A stretch of DNA of 64,000 nt from Chromobacterium alkanivorans (GCF_016937655.1 NZ_JAFHKL010000010.1:161526-225525), one strand, 5' to 3'; positions 36,428-46,294 are shown, counted from the stretch's first letter. Made by a program: numbers and translations. Notes: a model not told the origin generated them from the sequence alone.

Positions 36428-37573
36428 ATGACCGATTTCAACACTTTGTCCATCACCGCCGGCCTGCATCAGGATGCGTTCGGCGCGGTGATCCCGCCTA
36501 TCTACGCCACCTCCACCTATCGGCAGCACGCGCCGGGCGAACACAGCGGCTACGAGTATTCCCGCTCGCAGAACCCGACGCGGGAGGCGCTGGAGCGCGC
36601 GCTGGCGGAGCTGGAGGACGGCGCGCGCGGCTACGCCTTCCCCTCCGGCCTGGCGGCCATCGCCACGGTGCTGGAGCTGTTGCCGGCCGGCAGTCATCTG
36701 ATCGCGGTCAATGATCTGTACGGCGGCACTTACCGGCTGTTCGAACGGGTGCGCAAGCAAAGCGCGCAGCTGGAGATCAGCTATGTGGCCTCGGAAGACC
36801 TCGACGCCTTGCGGGCGGCGATCCGGCCGAATACCCGCATGATCTGGGTGGAAACGCCGTCCAACCCCTTGAACCAGCTGGTGGACCTGGCGGCGGTGGC
36901 CGAGCTGGGGCGGCGGCACGGCCTGATCACGGTGGCGGACAACACCTTCGCCTCGCCGGTGGTGCAACGGCCGCTGGCTTTCGGCTTCGACATCGTCGTG
37001 CATTCCGCCACCAAGTATCTGAACGGCCATTCCGACGTGATCGCCGGCGCGGCGGTGGTCAGCCGCCAGCGGCCTGAGCTGGCCGAGCAGCTGGCCTTCC
37101 TGCACAACGCGGTGGGCGCGGTGCTGGACCCCTTCGCCAGCTTTCTGGTGCTGCGCGGTCTGCGCACGCTGGCCTTGCGGGTGGAGCGCCACAACAGCAA
37201 CGCGCTGGCGGTGGCGCGTTGGCTGGAGGCCCAGCCGCAGGTGGAGCGGGTGTTGTATCCGGGTCTGGCCAGCCATCCGCAGCATGAGTTGGCGCGCAGG
37301 CAGATGCAGGGTTTCGGCGGCGTGGTGTCCTTCTATTTGAAAGGCGACGCCGAGGAGACGCGGCGGGTGCTGGCGCGCCTGAAGCTGTTCACGCTGGCGG
37401 AAAGCCTGGGCGGAGTGGAGAGCCTGGTGTGCCTGCCGGCGGCGATGACGCATGCGTCGATTCCGCTCGAGCGCCGGCGCGAGTTGGGCATCGCCGATAA
37501 TCTGATCCGCCTGTCGGTGGGCATAGAGGGCGAGGCGGCGCTGATCGAGGACTTGCGCCAGGCATGGCAATAG
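36428..37573 (+). CDS. Cystathionine gamma-lyase
   Basis: 381-residue PLP enzyme of the Cys/Met family. PLP Lys196 in HSATKYLNGHSD, YEYSRSQNPTRE, and the C-terminal SLGGVESLVCLPAAMTHASI. Cystathionine gamma-synthase is the alternative, but the neighbouring cystathionine beta-synthase argues for the lyase, giving cysteine, 2-oxobutyrate and ammonia. Start ATG 36428 with GAGAG ahead. Confidence 0.88.
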   Translation: MTDFNTLSITAGLHQDAFGAVIPPIYATSTYRQHAPGEHSGYEYSRSQNPTREALERALAELEDGARGYAFPSGLAAIATVLELLPAGSHLIAVNDLYGGTYRLFERVRKQSAQLEISYVASEDLDALRAAIRPNTRMIWVETPSNPLNQLVDLAAVAELGRRHGLITVADNTFASPVVQRPLAFGFDIVVHSATKYLNGHSDVIAGAAVVSRQRPELAEQLAFLHNAVGAVLDPFASFLVLRGLRTLALRVERHNSNALAVARWLEAQPQVERVLYPGLASHPQHELARRQMQGFGGVVSFYLKGDAEETRRVLARLKLFTLAESLGGVESLVCLPAAMTHASIPLERRRELGIADNLIRLSVGIEGEAALIEDLRQAWQ

Positions 37574-37630
37574 CCGGCACGGCCGGGTTAGAATCTTGGT
37601 CTTGATCCGACTCACCCAAGGGGAATCCGC

Positions 37631-37978
37631 ATGAGCATTTATCGTCACAAGCAGGGCGCGCGTCTGGCCGAAGCCGTGGTCACCAGCGGCCTGGTCTTCC
37701 TGGCCGGCCAGGTGCCGGAAAACACCGACGCCGACGCCAAGGCGCAAACCGAGAACGTGCTGGGCCAGATCGACGCGCTGCTGGCGGAGCTGGGTTCGGA
37801 CAAGAGCAAGATCGTCGACGTCACCATCTTCCTGGCCAGCCTCGCCGACTACGACGCGATGAACGCCGCCTGGGACGCCTGGGTGCCGGCCGGCCATGTG
37901 CCGGCGCGCGCCACGGTGGAGGCCAAGCTGGCCAATCCGGCCTGGAAGGTGGAGATCAAGCTGGTGGCCGAACGCTGA
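37631..37978 (+). CDS. RidA family enamine/imine deaminase
   Basis: 115-residue RidA (YjgF/UK114) domain: VVTSGLVFLAGQVPEN, NVLGQIDALLAELGSDKSKIVDVTIFL and the end PARATVEAKLANPAWKVEI with the conserved Arg. These proteins hydrolyse reactive 2-aminoacrylate and 2-aminocrotonate. Cystathionine gamma-lyase releases such an enamine, so co-location 57 bases downstream suggests a clean-up role. AAGGGGAA lies before the ATG; a terminator follows. Confidence 0.9.
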   Translation: MSIYRHKQGARLAEAVVTSGLVFLAGQVPENTDADAKAQTENVLGQIDALLAELGSDKSKIVDVTIFLASLADYDAMNAAWDAWVPAGHVPARATVEAKLANPAWKVEIKLVAER

Positions 37979-37999
37979 GAACGCGTCGCTCCGCCTGCC

Positions 38000-38028
38000 G
38001 CCCACGTCATTGGACGTGGGCTTTTTTT
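38000..38028 (+). terminator. Terminator of the cbs-cgl-ridA operon
   Basis: GCCCACGTC-ATTG-GACGTGGGC followed by seven T. Confidence 0.93.
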
Positions 38029-38167
38029 ATCGATTTTAGCCGGCTGTCTGCTGGGCCAAAGGCCAGCAGGAAATAAGGATGGGCGTTTCTATAACCCTAT
38101 TGGTCGCGGCGCAATGTCATTGTCATTGCGTCGCTTTGGTTTTTTCCAACCAGAAACGGAGCCCGAA

Positions 38168-39385
38168 ATGAAACAAGCAGCCTTAGTGATGGCCGCGTTG
38201 GCGGCCTTGGCCGGCGGCGCGCAGGCGGAGTCGAAACCAGCGGAACCACTGCTGCGTCAGGCGGCGGTCAAGGCCTTGCAGCCCATCTTGCCGCTGGCCA
38301 AGGGGGAGGCGGCGCTGGACATGCTGGTGGAGGTCAACCGCGACAGCGCCGACGGCGCTTGGGTGTTGGGGTCGGTGACCCAGCCGCTGCCGGTGATGAC
38401 GACGATAGCGGCGATGGACCATGTGCCGGTGTCCCGGCTGTTTCTGGCGCGCCGCGACGCGCAGGGCTGGACGCTGGAGCTGGAAGGCAACCCGGGCTTC
38501 GCCGCGATGCTGACCCTGGCGCCGGCGGACTGGCTCAGCGCGGACGAGCGCCGCGCCTGGCGCAGCCAGCTGGCTCAGCCCGGACAGCCGTTCGTCCCCA
38601 ACAGCACTGGCCTGGGCCTGCCGTGGCGGCAGGGCGCGGCCTGGCGCATGACCGGCGGCCCGCACGGCTATAGCGGGGAAAGCCAGCCCTACGATTCCAT
38701 CGACTTCGCCGGCGGCGACGGCAGGGTGTTGGCGCCGCAGGCCGGGGTGATCTACAAGAGCTGCGTGCGCGGCGGCAGCGGCCTGGTCAAGCTGGTGCAC
38801 GACAACGGCTTCTCGTCCACCTACTACCACATGATCAATCTGAACACGCTGGCGGACGGGACCCGGGTCAATCCGGGCGCTTATCTCGGCACCATAGGCA
38901 ACGGCCTGCCATGCGGCGGCAGCACCACCGGCCCGCACGTGCACTTCTCCCTGCTGTATCAGGGCCGGGCCGAACCGGTGAACGGCAAGCTGTTCGGCGG
39001 CTGGCAGTTCTTCGCCGGCAGCCGCGCCTACCAGGGCTACGCCTTGCGCAACGGGACGCGGGTCAATGTCGGCGGCCTGCTGAACAATTACGGCGGCGGC
39101 GCGCCAGCGGGCGCCAGCGGGGTAGCGACGCCGGCTCAGGGCGAGGGGAAGGTGAATCTGCGCAGCGCGCCCAGCCTGAGCGCCGGCGTCACCGGCACGG
39201 TCAATCGCGGCGAAAGCGTCGCTTTGCAATGCCATGTGCGCGCCGAGGCGGTGGACGGGGTGTGGGGCCGCACCGATGTGTGGAACCGCACCCGCGGCGG
39301 CGACTGGATCAGCGACGGCTTCCTCGACACCGGCAGCAACGGGCCGGTGGTGCCTTTGTGCGCGTCGGCCAGCCGGCCGTGGTGA
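38168..39385 (+). CDS. Secreted M23 metallopeptidase, LasA-like, with SH3-like tail
   Basis: 405-residue secreted zinc peptidase. Signal peptide MKQAALVMAALAALAGGAQA; a propeptide-like region to about residue 155; then GGPHGYSGESQPYDSIDFAGG with His and Asp zinc ligands, GVIYKSCVRGGSGLVKLVHDN, YYHMINL, and GPHVHFSL carrying the His-x-His. This is the M23A pattern of Pseudomonas LasA and beta-lytic protease, which cut peptidoglycan cross-bridges or elastin. The C-terminal 85 residues (NLRSAPSLSAGVTGTVNRGE, VWGRTDVW) form an SH3b-like domain, probably for wall binding. The start has GGAG 6 bases upstream. Two hairpins (about 38048-38069 and 38108-38128) precede it. Confidence 0.85.
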   Translation: MKQAALVMAALAALAGGAQAESKPAEPLLRQAAVKALQPILPLAKGEAALDMLVEVNRDSADGAWVLGSVTQPLPVMTTIAAMDHVPVSRLFLARRDAQGWTLELEGNPGFAAMLTLAPADWLSADERRAWRSQLAQPGQPFVPNSTGLGLPWRQGAAWRMTGGPHGYSGESQPYDSIDFAGGDGRVLAPQAGVIYKSCVRGGSGLVKLVHDNGFSSTYYHMINLNTLADGTRVNPGAYLGTIGNGLPCGGSTTGPHVHFSLLYQGRAEPVNGKLFGGWQFFAGSRAYQGYALRNGTRVNVGGLLNNYGGGAPAGASGVATPAQGEGKVNLRSAPSLSAGVTGTVNRGESVALQCHVRAEAVDGVWGRTDVWNRTRGGDWISDGFLDTGSNGPVVPLCASASRPW

Positions 39386-39389
39386 GCCA

Positions 39390-40367
39390 TTAATAGGCGC
39401 CGTCGAAACGCAGGCCGGCGGGCACAGGCTCGCCGGCCTGGAAGGCGGCGACGGCGGCGCCCAGCTGTTCGGTCAGACCGGGCTGCTGGGCGTTGACCGG
39501 CACCAGGTCCAGGCTGCGCATCCAGGTCAGCTGGCGCTTGGCCAACTGGCGAGTGGCGGCGACGCCCTTGTCGATGAAGCTTTGCTCGTCGCCGGCGCCG
39601 TCCAGATACTCCCAGGCCTGGCGGTAGCCGACGCAGCGCATCGACGGCAGATCCAGCGTCAGCGCCGGATAATCGGCGCGCAAGCGCCGCACTTCGGCCA
39701 GGAAGTCCTGTTCCAGCATCAGTTCGAAACGCTGGGCGATGCGCTGGTGCAGCCAGCCGCGCTCCGCCGGCACCAGGCCCAGCGACAGTAGACGGAAGTC
39801 CGCCGCGGCCTCCTTGCCGCGCGCCAGCAGCCGCGACATCGGTTCGCCGCTGAGCAGGCAGACCTCCAGCGCGCGGTGGATGCGTTGCGAATCATTGGGG
39901 TTGAGGCGGGCGGCGGTGTCCGGGTCCAGCTGCGCCAGCCGCGCGTGCATCGCCGGCCAGCCGGCCTGGGCGGCCTCGGCGTCCAACTGAGCGCGCAGCG
40001 CGGCGTCGGCGCGCGGCAGGTCGGATAAACCCTCCAGCAAGGCCTTGTAATAGAGCATGGTGCCGCCCACCAGCAAGGGCAGCCGGCCGCGGCCGTTGAT
40101 TTCGCGGATCAGCCGGTTGGCGTCGGCGTGGAACTGGGCGGCGGAATAGCTGTGCAGCGGGCTGATGATGTCGATCAGGTGATGCGGGCATTGCGCCATT
40201 TCGGCCGCGCTGGGCTTGGCGGTGCCGATGTCCATGTCGCGATAGACCAGCGCGGAGTCCACGCTGATGATTTCCACCGGAAAATGGCGGGCCAGTTCCA
40301 GCGCCAGGCCGGTTTTGCCGGAGGCGGTGGGGCCCATCAACAGGATGGCGTGCGGGAGGTCGTTCAT
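39390..40367 (-). CDS. miaA: tRNA dimethylallyltransferase
   Basis: 325-residue enzyme transferring a dimethylallyl group to A37 of tRNAs reading UNN codons. P-loop GPTASGKT (12-19), [19 protein letters not shown], and [16 protein letters not shown] are signatures. The gene converges on the M23 gene with only 4 bases between stops and no visible terminator. Confidence 0.95.
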   Translation of the reverse strand: MNDLPHAILLMGPTASGKTGLALELARHFPVEIISVDSALVYRDMDIGTAKPSAAEMAQCPHHLIDIISPLHSYSAAQFHADANRLIREINGRGRLPLLVGGTMLYYKALLEGLSDLPRADAALRAQLDAEAAQAGWPAMHARLAQLDPDTAARLNPNDSQRIHRALEVCLLSGEPMSRLLARGKEAAADFRLLSLGLVPAERGWLHQRIAQRFELMLEQDFLAEVRRLRADYPALTLDLPSMRCVGYRQAWEYLDGAGDEQSFIDKGVAATRQLAKRQLTWMRSLDLVPVNAQQPGLTEQLGAAVAAFQAGEPVPAGLRFDGAY

Positions 40368-40437
40368 GAGCGGGTCTTGCGGTTCAATCGATGGATTGTC
40401 GCATAAGCGGCCTATGCCCGGACAGCCCGCCCCGCGC

Positions 40438-40698
40438 TCAGGAGCCGGACTCGGGCGCCGGCAGCGCCCGCCGCCGGCTGGCGCGCCACCAGCCGCCCAC
40501 GGTGATCAGGAACCACATGCACTGGTTGACGAAGGAGGCCAGGTTGAAGTGATTGGACAGCGATATCAGGATGCAGACCGGACCGAGCAGGTTCAGGACG
40601 AAATAGCGCGGCTCCGAGGTGCGCAGGCCCAATAGCTGGCTGCCCAGATAAGCGCCCAGATAGCTGATGACGCCGATCAGGCCGATGAGGTCGTACAT
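40438..40698 (-). CDS. Small membrane protein, CBU_0592-like
   Basis: 86-residue protein with three hydrophobic helices. [37 protein letters not shown] and [16 protein letters not shown] match the CBU_0592-like family of unknown function. It follows betA by 22 bases on the same strand and may be its last co-transcribed gene. Confidence 0.72.
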   Translation of the reverse strand: MYDLIGLIGVISYLGAYLGSQLLGLRTSEPRYFVLNLLGPVCILISLSNHFNLASFVNQCMWFLITVGGWWRASRRRALPAPESGS

Positions 40699-40720
40699 GG
40701 CGAAGCTCCCGGGGCGGTAT

Positions 40721-42418
40721 TTACAAGGGCAGCGCTTGCGCGTCGGCGGCGGCGGGTTCGCGGCCGGCCTGGTAGAAGGGCGCGTCCGAGCGCGGCAAGG
40801 GCGGCCGTTGGCGGATCTGGTCGGCGATCTTTTCCGCCATCATGATGGTGGGCGCGTTCAGGTTGCCGGTGACGATGCGCGGCATGATGGACGCGTCCAC
40901 CACGCGCAGGCCGGACAGGCCGTGCACGCGGCCCTGATGATCGACCACCGCCGTCGGGTCGTCGGCGCCGCCCATCTTGCAGCTGCCGGACGGGTGCAGC
41001 GCGGTTTCGGCATGGGTTTGGACGAAGCGGTCGATCTCGCTGTCGCTGCTCACCTTGTCGCCCGGCTGGATTTCCCGGCCGCGGAAGGCGGAGAGCGCGT
41101 TCTGGCCGATGATCTCGCGCGTCAGCCGCACCGCGGCGCGGAACTCCCGCCAGTCGGTGTCGTGGGCCATGTAATTGAATTGCAGCCGCGGCGGGTCGCG
41201 CGGGTCGCGGCTGGCCAGTTTGACGTGGCCGACGCTGGGCGAGCGCATCGAGCCGACATGGCACTGGAAACCGTGCATCTTGACGGCGTGGCTGCCGTCG
41301 TAATTCACCGCCAGCGGCAGGAAATGGTATTGCAGATTGGGGAAGGCGAAGCGCTCGTCGCTGCGGATGAAGCCGCCGGCCTCGAAGTGATTGCTGGCGC
41401 CCAGACCGCTGCCGTCCAGATACCACTGGGCGCCGATGCGGGCCTTGTTCCACCAGCGCAGCGACGGATACAAGGACACCGGCCGCCGGCATTCGTACTG
41501 CAGATACATTTCCAGGTGATCCTGCAGATTGGCGCCGACGCCGGGCAGGTGGGCGGCGACGGCGATGTCGTGGCGGCCGAGCTCGGCGGCGTCGCCGACG
41601 CCGGAGCGCAGCAGCAATTGCGGCGAGGCGATCGCGCCGTTGCAGACGATGACTTCGCGCAAGGCGCGGGCGCGCTGGCTGCGGCCGCCCTGCAGGTATT
41701 GCACGCCGACGGCGCGCGCGCCGTCGAACAGGACGCGGTCCGCCAGCGCGCGGGTTTTTACTGAAAGGTTGGCGCGCTCGCGGGCGGCGTCCAGGTAGGC
41801 CAGCGACACGCTGCAGCGCCGTCCCCGGGCGGTGGTGGTGCGGTCCATCGGGCCGAAGCCTTCCTGACGGTAGCCGTTCAGGTCGTCGGTGCGCGCGTAG
41901 CCGGCTTGTTCGCCGGCTTGAATGAAGGCTTCGAACAGGGGGCTGACGTCGGCCTTGGGCGTGGTGACGTGCAGCGGCCCGTCGCCGCCGTGATAGTCGT
42001 CGGCGCCCTTGTCATAGGTTTCCGCCTTGCGGAAATAGGGCAGGCAGTCGGCGTAGCTCCAGTCGCTGAGTCCGGGCAGCTCGGCCCAGCCCTGATAGTC
42101 CAGCGCGTTGCCGCGGATATAGACCATGCCGTTGATCAACGAGGAGCCGCCCAGGCCCTTGCCGCGCGCCTGGGCCATGCGGCGTCCGCCCATATGCGGC
42201 TCCGGCTCGGTCTGGTAGGCCCAGTTATAGGTGCTGCCTTGCAGGGGGTAGGCCAACGCCGCCGGCATCTGGGTGCGCCAGTCCAGCCGCCAGTCCGGGC
42301 CGCCGGCCTCCAGCAGCAGCACGCTGACGTCGCTGTCCTCGCTCAGCCGCGCCGCTAGCACGCCGCCGGCGGAGCCGGCGCCGACGATGATGTAGTCGTA
42401 TTCCTGAGTGGTGTTCAT
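40721..42418 (-). CDS. betA: Choline dehydrogenase
   Basis: 565-residue GMC-family flavoprotein oxidising choline to betaine aldehyde at the inner membrane. FAD motif [17 protein letters not shown] (9-25), [14 protein letters not shown] [29 protein letters not shown], and near the C-terminus HPSGSCKMG (catalytic His) and [13 protein letters not shown]. Similarity to E. coli BetA runs through the whole length. It lies 49 bases downstream of betB on the same strand. Confidence 0.94.
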   Translation of the reverse strand: MNTTQEYDYIIVGAGSAGGVLAARLSEDSDVSVLLLEAGGPDWRLDWRTQMPAALAYPLQGSTYNWAYQTEPEPHMGGRRMAQARGKGLGGSSLINGMVYIRGNALDYQGWAELPGLSDWSYADCLPYFRKAETYDKGADDYHGGDGPLHVTTPKADVSPLFEAFIQAGEQAGYARTDDLNGYRQEGFGPMDRTTTARGRRCSVSLAYLDAARERANLSVKTRALADRVLFDGARAVGVQYLQGGRSQRARALREVIVCNGAIASPQLLLRSGVGDAAELGRHDIAVAAHLPGVGANLQDHLEMYLQYECRRPVSLYPSLRWWNKARIGAQWYLDGSGLGASNHFEAGGFIRSDERFAFPNLQYHFLPLAVNYDGSHAVKMHGFQCHVGSMRSPSVGHVKLASRDPRDPPRLQFNYMAHDTDWREFRAAVRLTREIIGQNALSAFRGREIQPGDKVSSDSEIDRFVQTHAETALHPSGSCKMGGADDPTAVVDHQGRVHGLSGLRVVDASIMPRIVTGNLNAPTIMMAEKIADQIRQRPPLPRSDAPFYQAGREPAAADAQALPL

Positions 42419-42467
42419 CTTGTTTCTCCTCGGACGTGAACGATGGCGGGGCTGGACGAATGGAGCT

Positions 42468-43937
42468 TCAGGCGCCGAACCATCCCATGGGCTTGGGCGC
42501 CAGATTGATGTAGCTGTGCTTGAGCTCGGTGTACTCGTCCAGGCCGATGCGCGACAGCTCGCGGCCGATGCCGCTGGCTTTGAAGCCGCCCCACGGCGCT
42601 TCCGGGAAGTAGGGGTGGTAGTCGTTGACCCAGACGGTGCCGAAGCGCAGCGCGCGGCTCATGCGGTTGGCGCGCGCCAGGTCCCGCGTCCACACCGCCG
42701 CCGCTAGGCCGTAAGGGGTGTCGTTGGCCAGGCGCAAGGCCTCGGCCTCGTCGCGGAAGCGCTCCACGGTGATGACCGGGCCGAAGATCTCTTCCTTGGC
42801 GATGAGCATGTCGGCGCGGACGTCGGCCAGCAAGGTGGGCTGCAGCCAGTAGCCGCGGCGGTAGCGCTCGCCGTCCGGGCGGCCGCCGCCGTAGACCAGG
42901 CGGGCGCCTTCCTCCACCCCGGCGGCGATCAGGCTCAGGATCTTGTCGTGCTGCTGGGCCGACTGCACCGGCCCCATCTGGGTGTCCGGCTGCTGACCGG
43001 GGCCGACGACGATGCGCGGCAGCCGTGCCGCCAGCCGCTGCACGAAGTCGTCGTGGATCTCGTCTTGCAGCAACAGCCGCGAGCCGGCCGAGCAGACCTG
43101 GCCGGCGTGGAAGAAGGCGGCGTTCAGTGCGTAGTCGACGGCGGCGTCGAGGTCGGAGTCGGCGCAGACGATGTTGGGGTTCTTGCCGCCCAGCTCCAGG
43201 GCGATGCGTTTGAAGTTGCCGCTGGCGGCGCGCATGATGCTGGCCCCGGCCTGGGCGCCGCCGGTGAAGGACAGCAGATCGACATCGACGTGTTCCGCCA
43301 GTTCGGCGCCCGCCTCGGCGCCGCCGCTGACCAGATTGAAGACGCCGGTGGGCAAGTCCAGCTCGGCCAGCAGCTGGGTGAAGCGCCAGCTGCTGAGCGG
43401 GGTCAGGCTGCTGGGCTTGAGCACCACGCAATTGCCGGCGCCCAGCGCCGGCGCGATCTTCCAGGCCGCTTGCAGCAAGGGGTAGTTCCAGGGGGTGATC
43501 AGGCCGCAGACGCCCACCGGCTCGTGCAAGGTGCGGCTGATCACATGCTCGGGCGCGGCGTTGGCCTGGCCGCTCTCGGTGGCGACCAGGCCGGCGAAGT
43601 AGCGGAAGGTGGCGGCGACGTCGCCCATATCGGTGCGGCTCTCGCTCAGAGTCTTGCCGGTGTTCAGCGTCTCCAGCGCGGCGAGGCCCTCGCTGTCGCG
43701 CTCCACCAATTGGGCGATGTCCAGCAGCAGGCGGCTGCGTTGACGGTTGGTGCTGGCGCGCCAGGGACCATGGTCGAAAGCGGCGCGCGCGGCGGCGATG
43801 GCGGCCTGGGCGTCGGCGCGGTCGCCGTCCGCGGCGGCGGCGATCGCGCTTTCGTCGCAGGGGTTGAGAATCGGGCGGGTTTGCCGATTGGCGGCGTCGC
43901 GCCATTGGCCATCGATGAAGAGCTGGGTGGAGATCAT
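42468..43937 (-). CDS. betB: Betaine aldehyde dehydrogenase
   Basis: 489-residue NAD(P)-dependent aldehyde dehydrogenase. Catalytic Cys282 (GQVCSAGSR), Glu248 (LELGGKNP), Asn151 (PWNYPLL) and Lys174 (VLKPSS) are intact. Oxidises betaine aldehyde to glycine betaine, given the betA partner; sequence alone would allow other aldehydes. Start at the ATG at 43937 with GAGG 6 bases ahead. Its promoter region holds a tandem operator (43962-43995). The usual betI repressor and betT transporter are not in the window. Confidence 0.9.
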   Translation of the reverse strand: MISTQLFIDGQWRDAANRQTRPILNPCDESAIAAAADGDRADAQAAIAAARAAFDHGPWRASTNRQRSRLLLDIAQLVERDSEGLAALETLNTGKTLSESRTDMGDVAATFRYFAGLVATESGQANAAPEHVISRTLHEPVGVCGLITPWNYPLLQAAWKIAPALGAGNCVVLKPSSLTPLSSWRFTQLLAELDLPTGVFNLVSGGAEAGAELAEHVDVDLLSFTGGAQAGASIMRAASGNFKRIALELGGKNPNIVCADSDLDAAVDYALNAAFFHAGQVCSAGSRLLLQDEIHDDFVQRLAARLPRIVVGPGQQPDTQMGPVQSAQQHDKILSLIAAGVEEGARLVYGGGRPDGERYRRGYWLQPTLLADVRADMLIAKEEIFGPVITVERFRDEAEALRLANDTPYGLAAAVWTRDLARANRMSRALRFGTVWVNDYHPYFPEAPWGGFKASGIGRELSRIGLDEYTELKHSYINLAPKPMGWFGA

Positions 43938-43961
43938 GGCAGCCTCGTGCAAGAGATGAAA

Positions 43962-43995
43962 TTAACTATTGGTAAATTAATTTACCTTTGGTTTA
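43962..43995. promoter_or_regulatory. Tandem operator cassette 1 (betB / XRE-PAS control region)
   Basis: Two inverted-repeat sites, TTAAC-TATTG-GTAAA (43962-43976) and TTTAC-CTTTG-GTTTA (43981-43995), 19 bp apart. The centre also reads as the perfect palindrome GGTAAATTAATTTACC. It lies 25 bases upstream of betB. TTGGTA-N17-TTTAAT (43969-43997) could be a plus-strand promoter. It is nearly identical to cassette 2 at 46151. Confidence 0.72.
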
Positions 43996-44163
43996 ATTGT
44001 AGTGTCGATTCGCGATGGGCTGCAATCCGGAATCGGCTATGGCGGCGCGCGCTTGATTTGGTTTTGCTATATCGCCTGCGCTCAAACCTGGCCGGAGACC
44101 GGCCGCGGCGCGGCGGCGCGGGCGTTTTTGGTTCGCTTCGGGATTTTTCCGGCCTGGGTTAAC

Positions 44164-46071
44164 ATGGCGGGTCGACAGCCGCAGGCTGTGGCGCGCGCGC
44201 ATCGCGCGTCTTGTTCGCATTCAATTACCCAGGAGGCGCGGCCCGTCGCCGCGACCAGTTCCGTGTCGCCAAATCAAGTCAGTCAAGCCCTTGCTCCCGC
44301 CGGGGAGGAAACCTTCGCCGTCCGTCTGAAGGATGTGCTGGGGCGCAAGCGCGTCATGCTCAAACAGGTGGCGGAAGCCCTGGGCGTGTCGTCCGCCGCC
44401 GTGCACAAATGGACGCGCGGCGGAGAGATCGAATACCGCAAGCTGCGGGTGCTGGCGGATTTTCTGGGCGTGAACTGGATCTGGCTGCGCTACGGCGAAC
44501 AGGCGGTGCTGGACCTGGCCACGGCGACGACGACGGACGCGCAGTTGACGGAGATCCGCCGCAAGCATCTGGCCGAGATCATGGAAAGCGAGGCGCGGAT
44601 GAAGTTCGCGCAGAATGTGTCCGGCATCGTCACCTGGGAATGGAACATCCTGAGCGACGCGGTGGCGTATTCGGCCAACGCCGAACAGTTGTTCGGCCGG
44701 CCCGTCCGCGTGTTGACGGATTTCTGGCAGGCGCTGGATCCGGCCGACGCGTCGGGGCTGCGCGCCCGGCTGGAGGACTGTCTGAACGCCGGCACCGCTT
44801 ACGAGGCGGAGTTCCGCGTGCGCTGGCCGACGGGCGAAACGCGCTGGATCGCCTCGCGCGCCACCTGCGTGCCGGACGCGGACCGCAGGCCGGTGAAGAT
44901 GATAGGCGTCAGCTTCGACATCACTCAGCGCTGCCTGGCGGAGCAGGCGCTGCGCCAGAGCCAGGCCATTCTGGACAAGGCGCAGTCCATCGCCCATCTG
45001 GGGAGCTGGTTTTGGGACGTGCGCAACGACGACTGCATCTGGTCGGACGAGGCCTACCGGATTTTCGGCTGGCAGCCGCAGGCGTTCAAAGTGACGATGG
45101 AGCGCTACTTCGCCGCGATGGCGCCGGAGGACAGGGAGCGCATCGATCAGGCCATCCGGCGGGCGATAGACGAGCGCCAGCCCTATTGCGTGGAGTACAG
45201 CATCCTGTTGCCGGACGGCCGCCGCCGCCAGATTCACGAGGAGGGCGAGGTCCTGTACGGGGAAGGGCGGGCGGAGGCGATGATAGGCGCGACCCAGGAC
45301 GTCACCGACAGCCGCCAGGCCGCGGTGGCCTATAGCGAAAGCGAGGAGCGTTTTCGCGAGATCTTCGAACAGGCGGCGCTGGGATTGGCGCATCTGGGCC
45401 TGGACGGGCGTTGGCTCAAGGTGAACCGCCGTCTGGCCGAGATGACGGGCTACGCGCCGGGGGAAATGGAGGGCATGAGCTTTCAGCAACTGACCCATCC
45501 CGACGACCTGGAAGACAATCTGTTGCGGCTGGATAGGCTGCTGAGCGGGGAGGTGGCCAGTTTTTCGCTGGAGAAGCGGCTGCTGCGCAAGCAGGGCGGT
45601 CATGTCTGGGTGAATGTCAGCGTCTCGCTGAGCCGCCATCCCGTGAGCGGGGAGCCCTGGCATTTGATCGCGGTGGCGGAGGAGGTGGCGGAGCGGCGCG
45701 CGGCGCGCCGTTCGCTGGAGGAGGCCCGGCGACGCAGCGAGCTGGCGCTGCAGTCCATAGGCATGGCGAGCTGGGAGTGGGACCTCGCCGCCGGGCGGCT
45801 GCGTTTGTCGCCGCAGGCCGCGCGGCTGTTGTTCGGCGAGCCGCTGGAGGAGGCGGCCGAGCAGCGCCTGCTGGACGGTCTGCGCATCGCGTCGCGGCAG
45901 GGCTGGCTGGCCAGCCTGGAGGCGATATTCAATATTTCCAGCCGCGCGCAGCTGGATGTGCTGTGGCATGGCGACGGCGGCAAGACTTTGCCGCTGGTGT
46001 TGTCGCTGGTGGCGCAGCGGGGAAGCGACGGCGCGGTGGAGCGCTTGATCGGGGCGCTGGGGCCGCGCTGA
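44164..46071 (+). CDS. XRE-type HTH regulator with multiple PAS domains
   Basis: 635-residue protein combining an N-terminal phage-repressor-type helix-turn-helix (about 51-111; LKQVAEALGVSSAAVHKWTR is the reading head) with about four PAS/PAC units (about 145-255, 265-375, 385-500 and a partial one to the end). S-box features such as TWEWNI, SWFWDV, FEQAALGLAHLGLDGRW and TGYAPGEM are clear. No kinase, GGDEF or EAL output is present, so DNA binding is the likely output and the PAS domains the sensor. Start uncertain: the frame is open from 44002; the ATG at 44164 is my choice, and a GTG at 44263 just before the HTH is possible. Divergent from betB, upstream of a transporter with the same operator: probably the local regulator. 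Confidence 0.75.
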   Translation: MAGRQPQAVARAHRASCSHSITQEARPVAATSSVSPNQVSQALAPAGEETFAVRLKDVLGRKRVMLKQVAEALGVSSAAVHKWTRGGEIEYRKLRVLADFLGVNWIWLRYGEQAVLDLATATTTDAQLTEIRRKHLAEIMESEARMKFAQNVSGIVTWEWNILSDAVAYSANAEQLFGRPVRVLTDFWQALDPADASGLRARLEDCLNAGTAYEAEFRVRWPTGETRWIASRATCVPDADRRPVKMIGVSFDITQRCLAEQALRQSQAILDKAQSIAHLGSWFWDVRNDDCIWSDEAYRIFGWQPQAFKVTMERYFAAMAPEDRERIDQAIRRAIDERQPYCVEYSILLPDGRRRQIHEEGEVLYGEGRAEAMIGATQDVTDSRQAAVAYSESEERFREIFEQAALGLAHLGLDGRWLKVNRRLAEMTGYAPGEMEGMSFQQLTHPDDLEDNLLRLDRLLSGEVASFSLEKRLLRKQGGHVWVNVSVSLSRHPVSGEPWHLIAVAEEVAERRAARRSLEEARRRSELALQSIGMASWEWDLAAGRLRLSPQAARLLFGEPLEEAAEQRLLDGLRIASRQGWLASLEAIFNISSRAQLDVLWHGDGGKTLPLVLSLVAQRGSDGAVERLIGALGPR

Positions 46072-46098
46072 TTCCGGCTGTGCGCCAAGCTTGAACAG

Positions 46099-46126
46099 AG
46101 CCCGTCGCTTATCGGCGGGCTTTTTT
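46099..46126 (+). terminator. Terminator after the XRE-PAS gene
   Basis: GCCCGTCG-CTTAT-CGGCGGGC with one G-T pair, then six T. Confidence 0.88.
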
Positions 46127-46150
46127 GCGCGCTCGCGCGAGCGATGAAAA

Positions 46151-46184
46151 TTTACTATTGGTAAAAAAATTAACTTATGGTAAT
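46151..46184. promoter_or_regulatory. Tandem operator cassette 2 (upstream of DMT transporter)
   Basis: TTTAC-TATTG-GTAAA (46151-46165, perfect inverted repeat) and TTAAC-TTATG-GTAAT (46170-46184), again 19 bp apart. The surrounding sequence, beginning GATGAAA, is also shared with cassette 1. It lies 110 bases upstream of the transporter start. Confidence 0.72.
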
Positions 46185-46294
46185 TTTTACTCCTCGTCTG
46201 GCAAGGCGGATGGATCGAGTCTTGTTGCGTTTGAACCTAGAGCAGGGCGCCGCGCGAAGTGCGGGCGGCGTCCGATAAGAGGAGCCGACGCGCT

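Noticed and set aside
38048..38130. Two hairpins upstream of the M23 peptidase
   Set aside because: No proper T tract and no match to a known leader; may be only part of the 5' leader.
44002..44163. Longer N-terminus of the XRE-PAS protein from the GTG at 44002
   Set aside because: Would begin seven bases past the operator and add 54 residues without domain features or a ribosome binding site.
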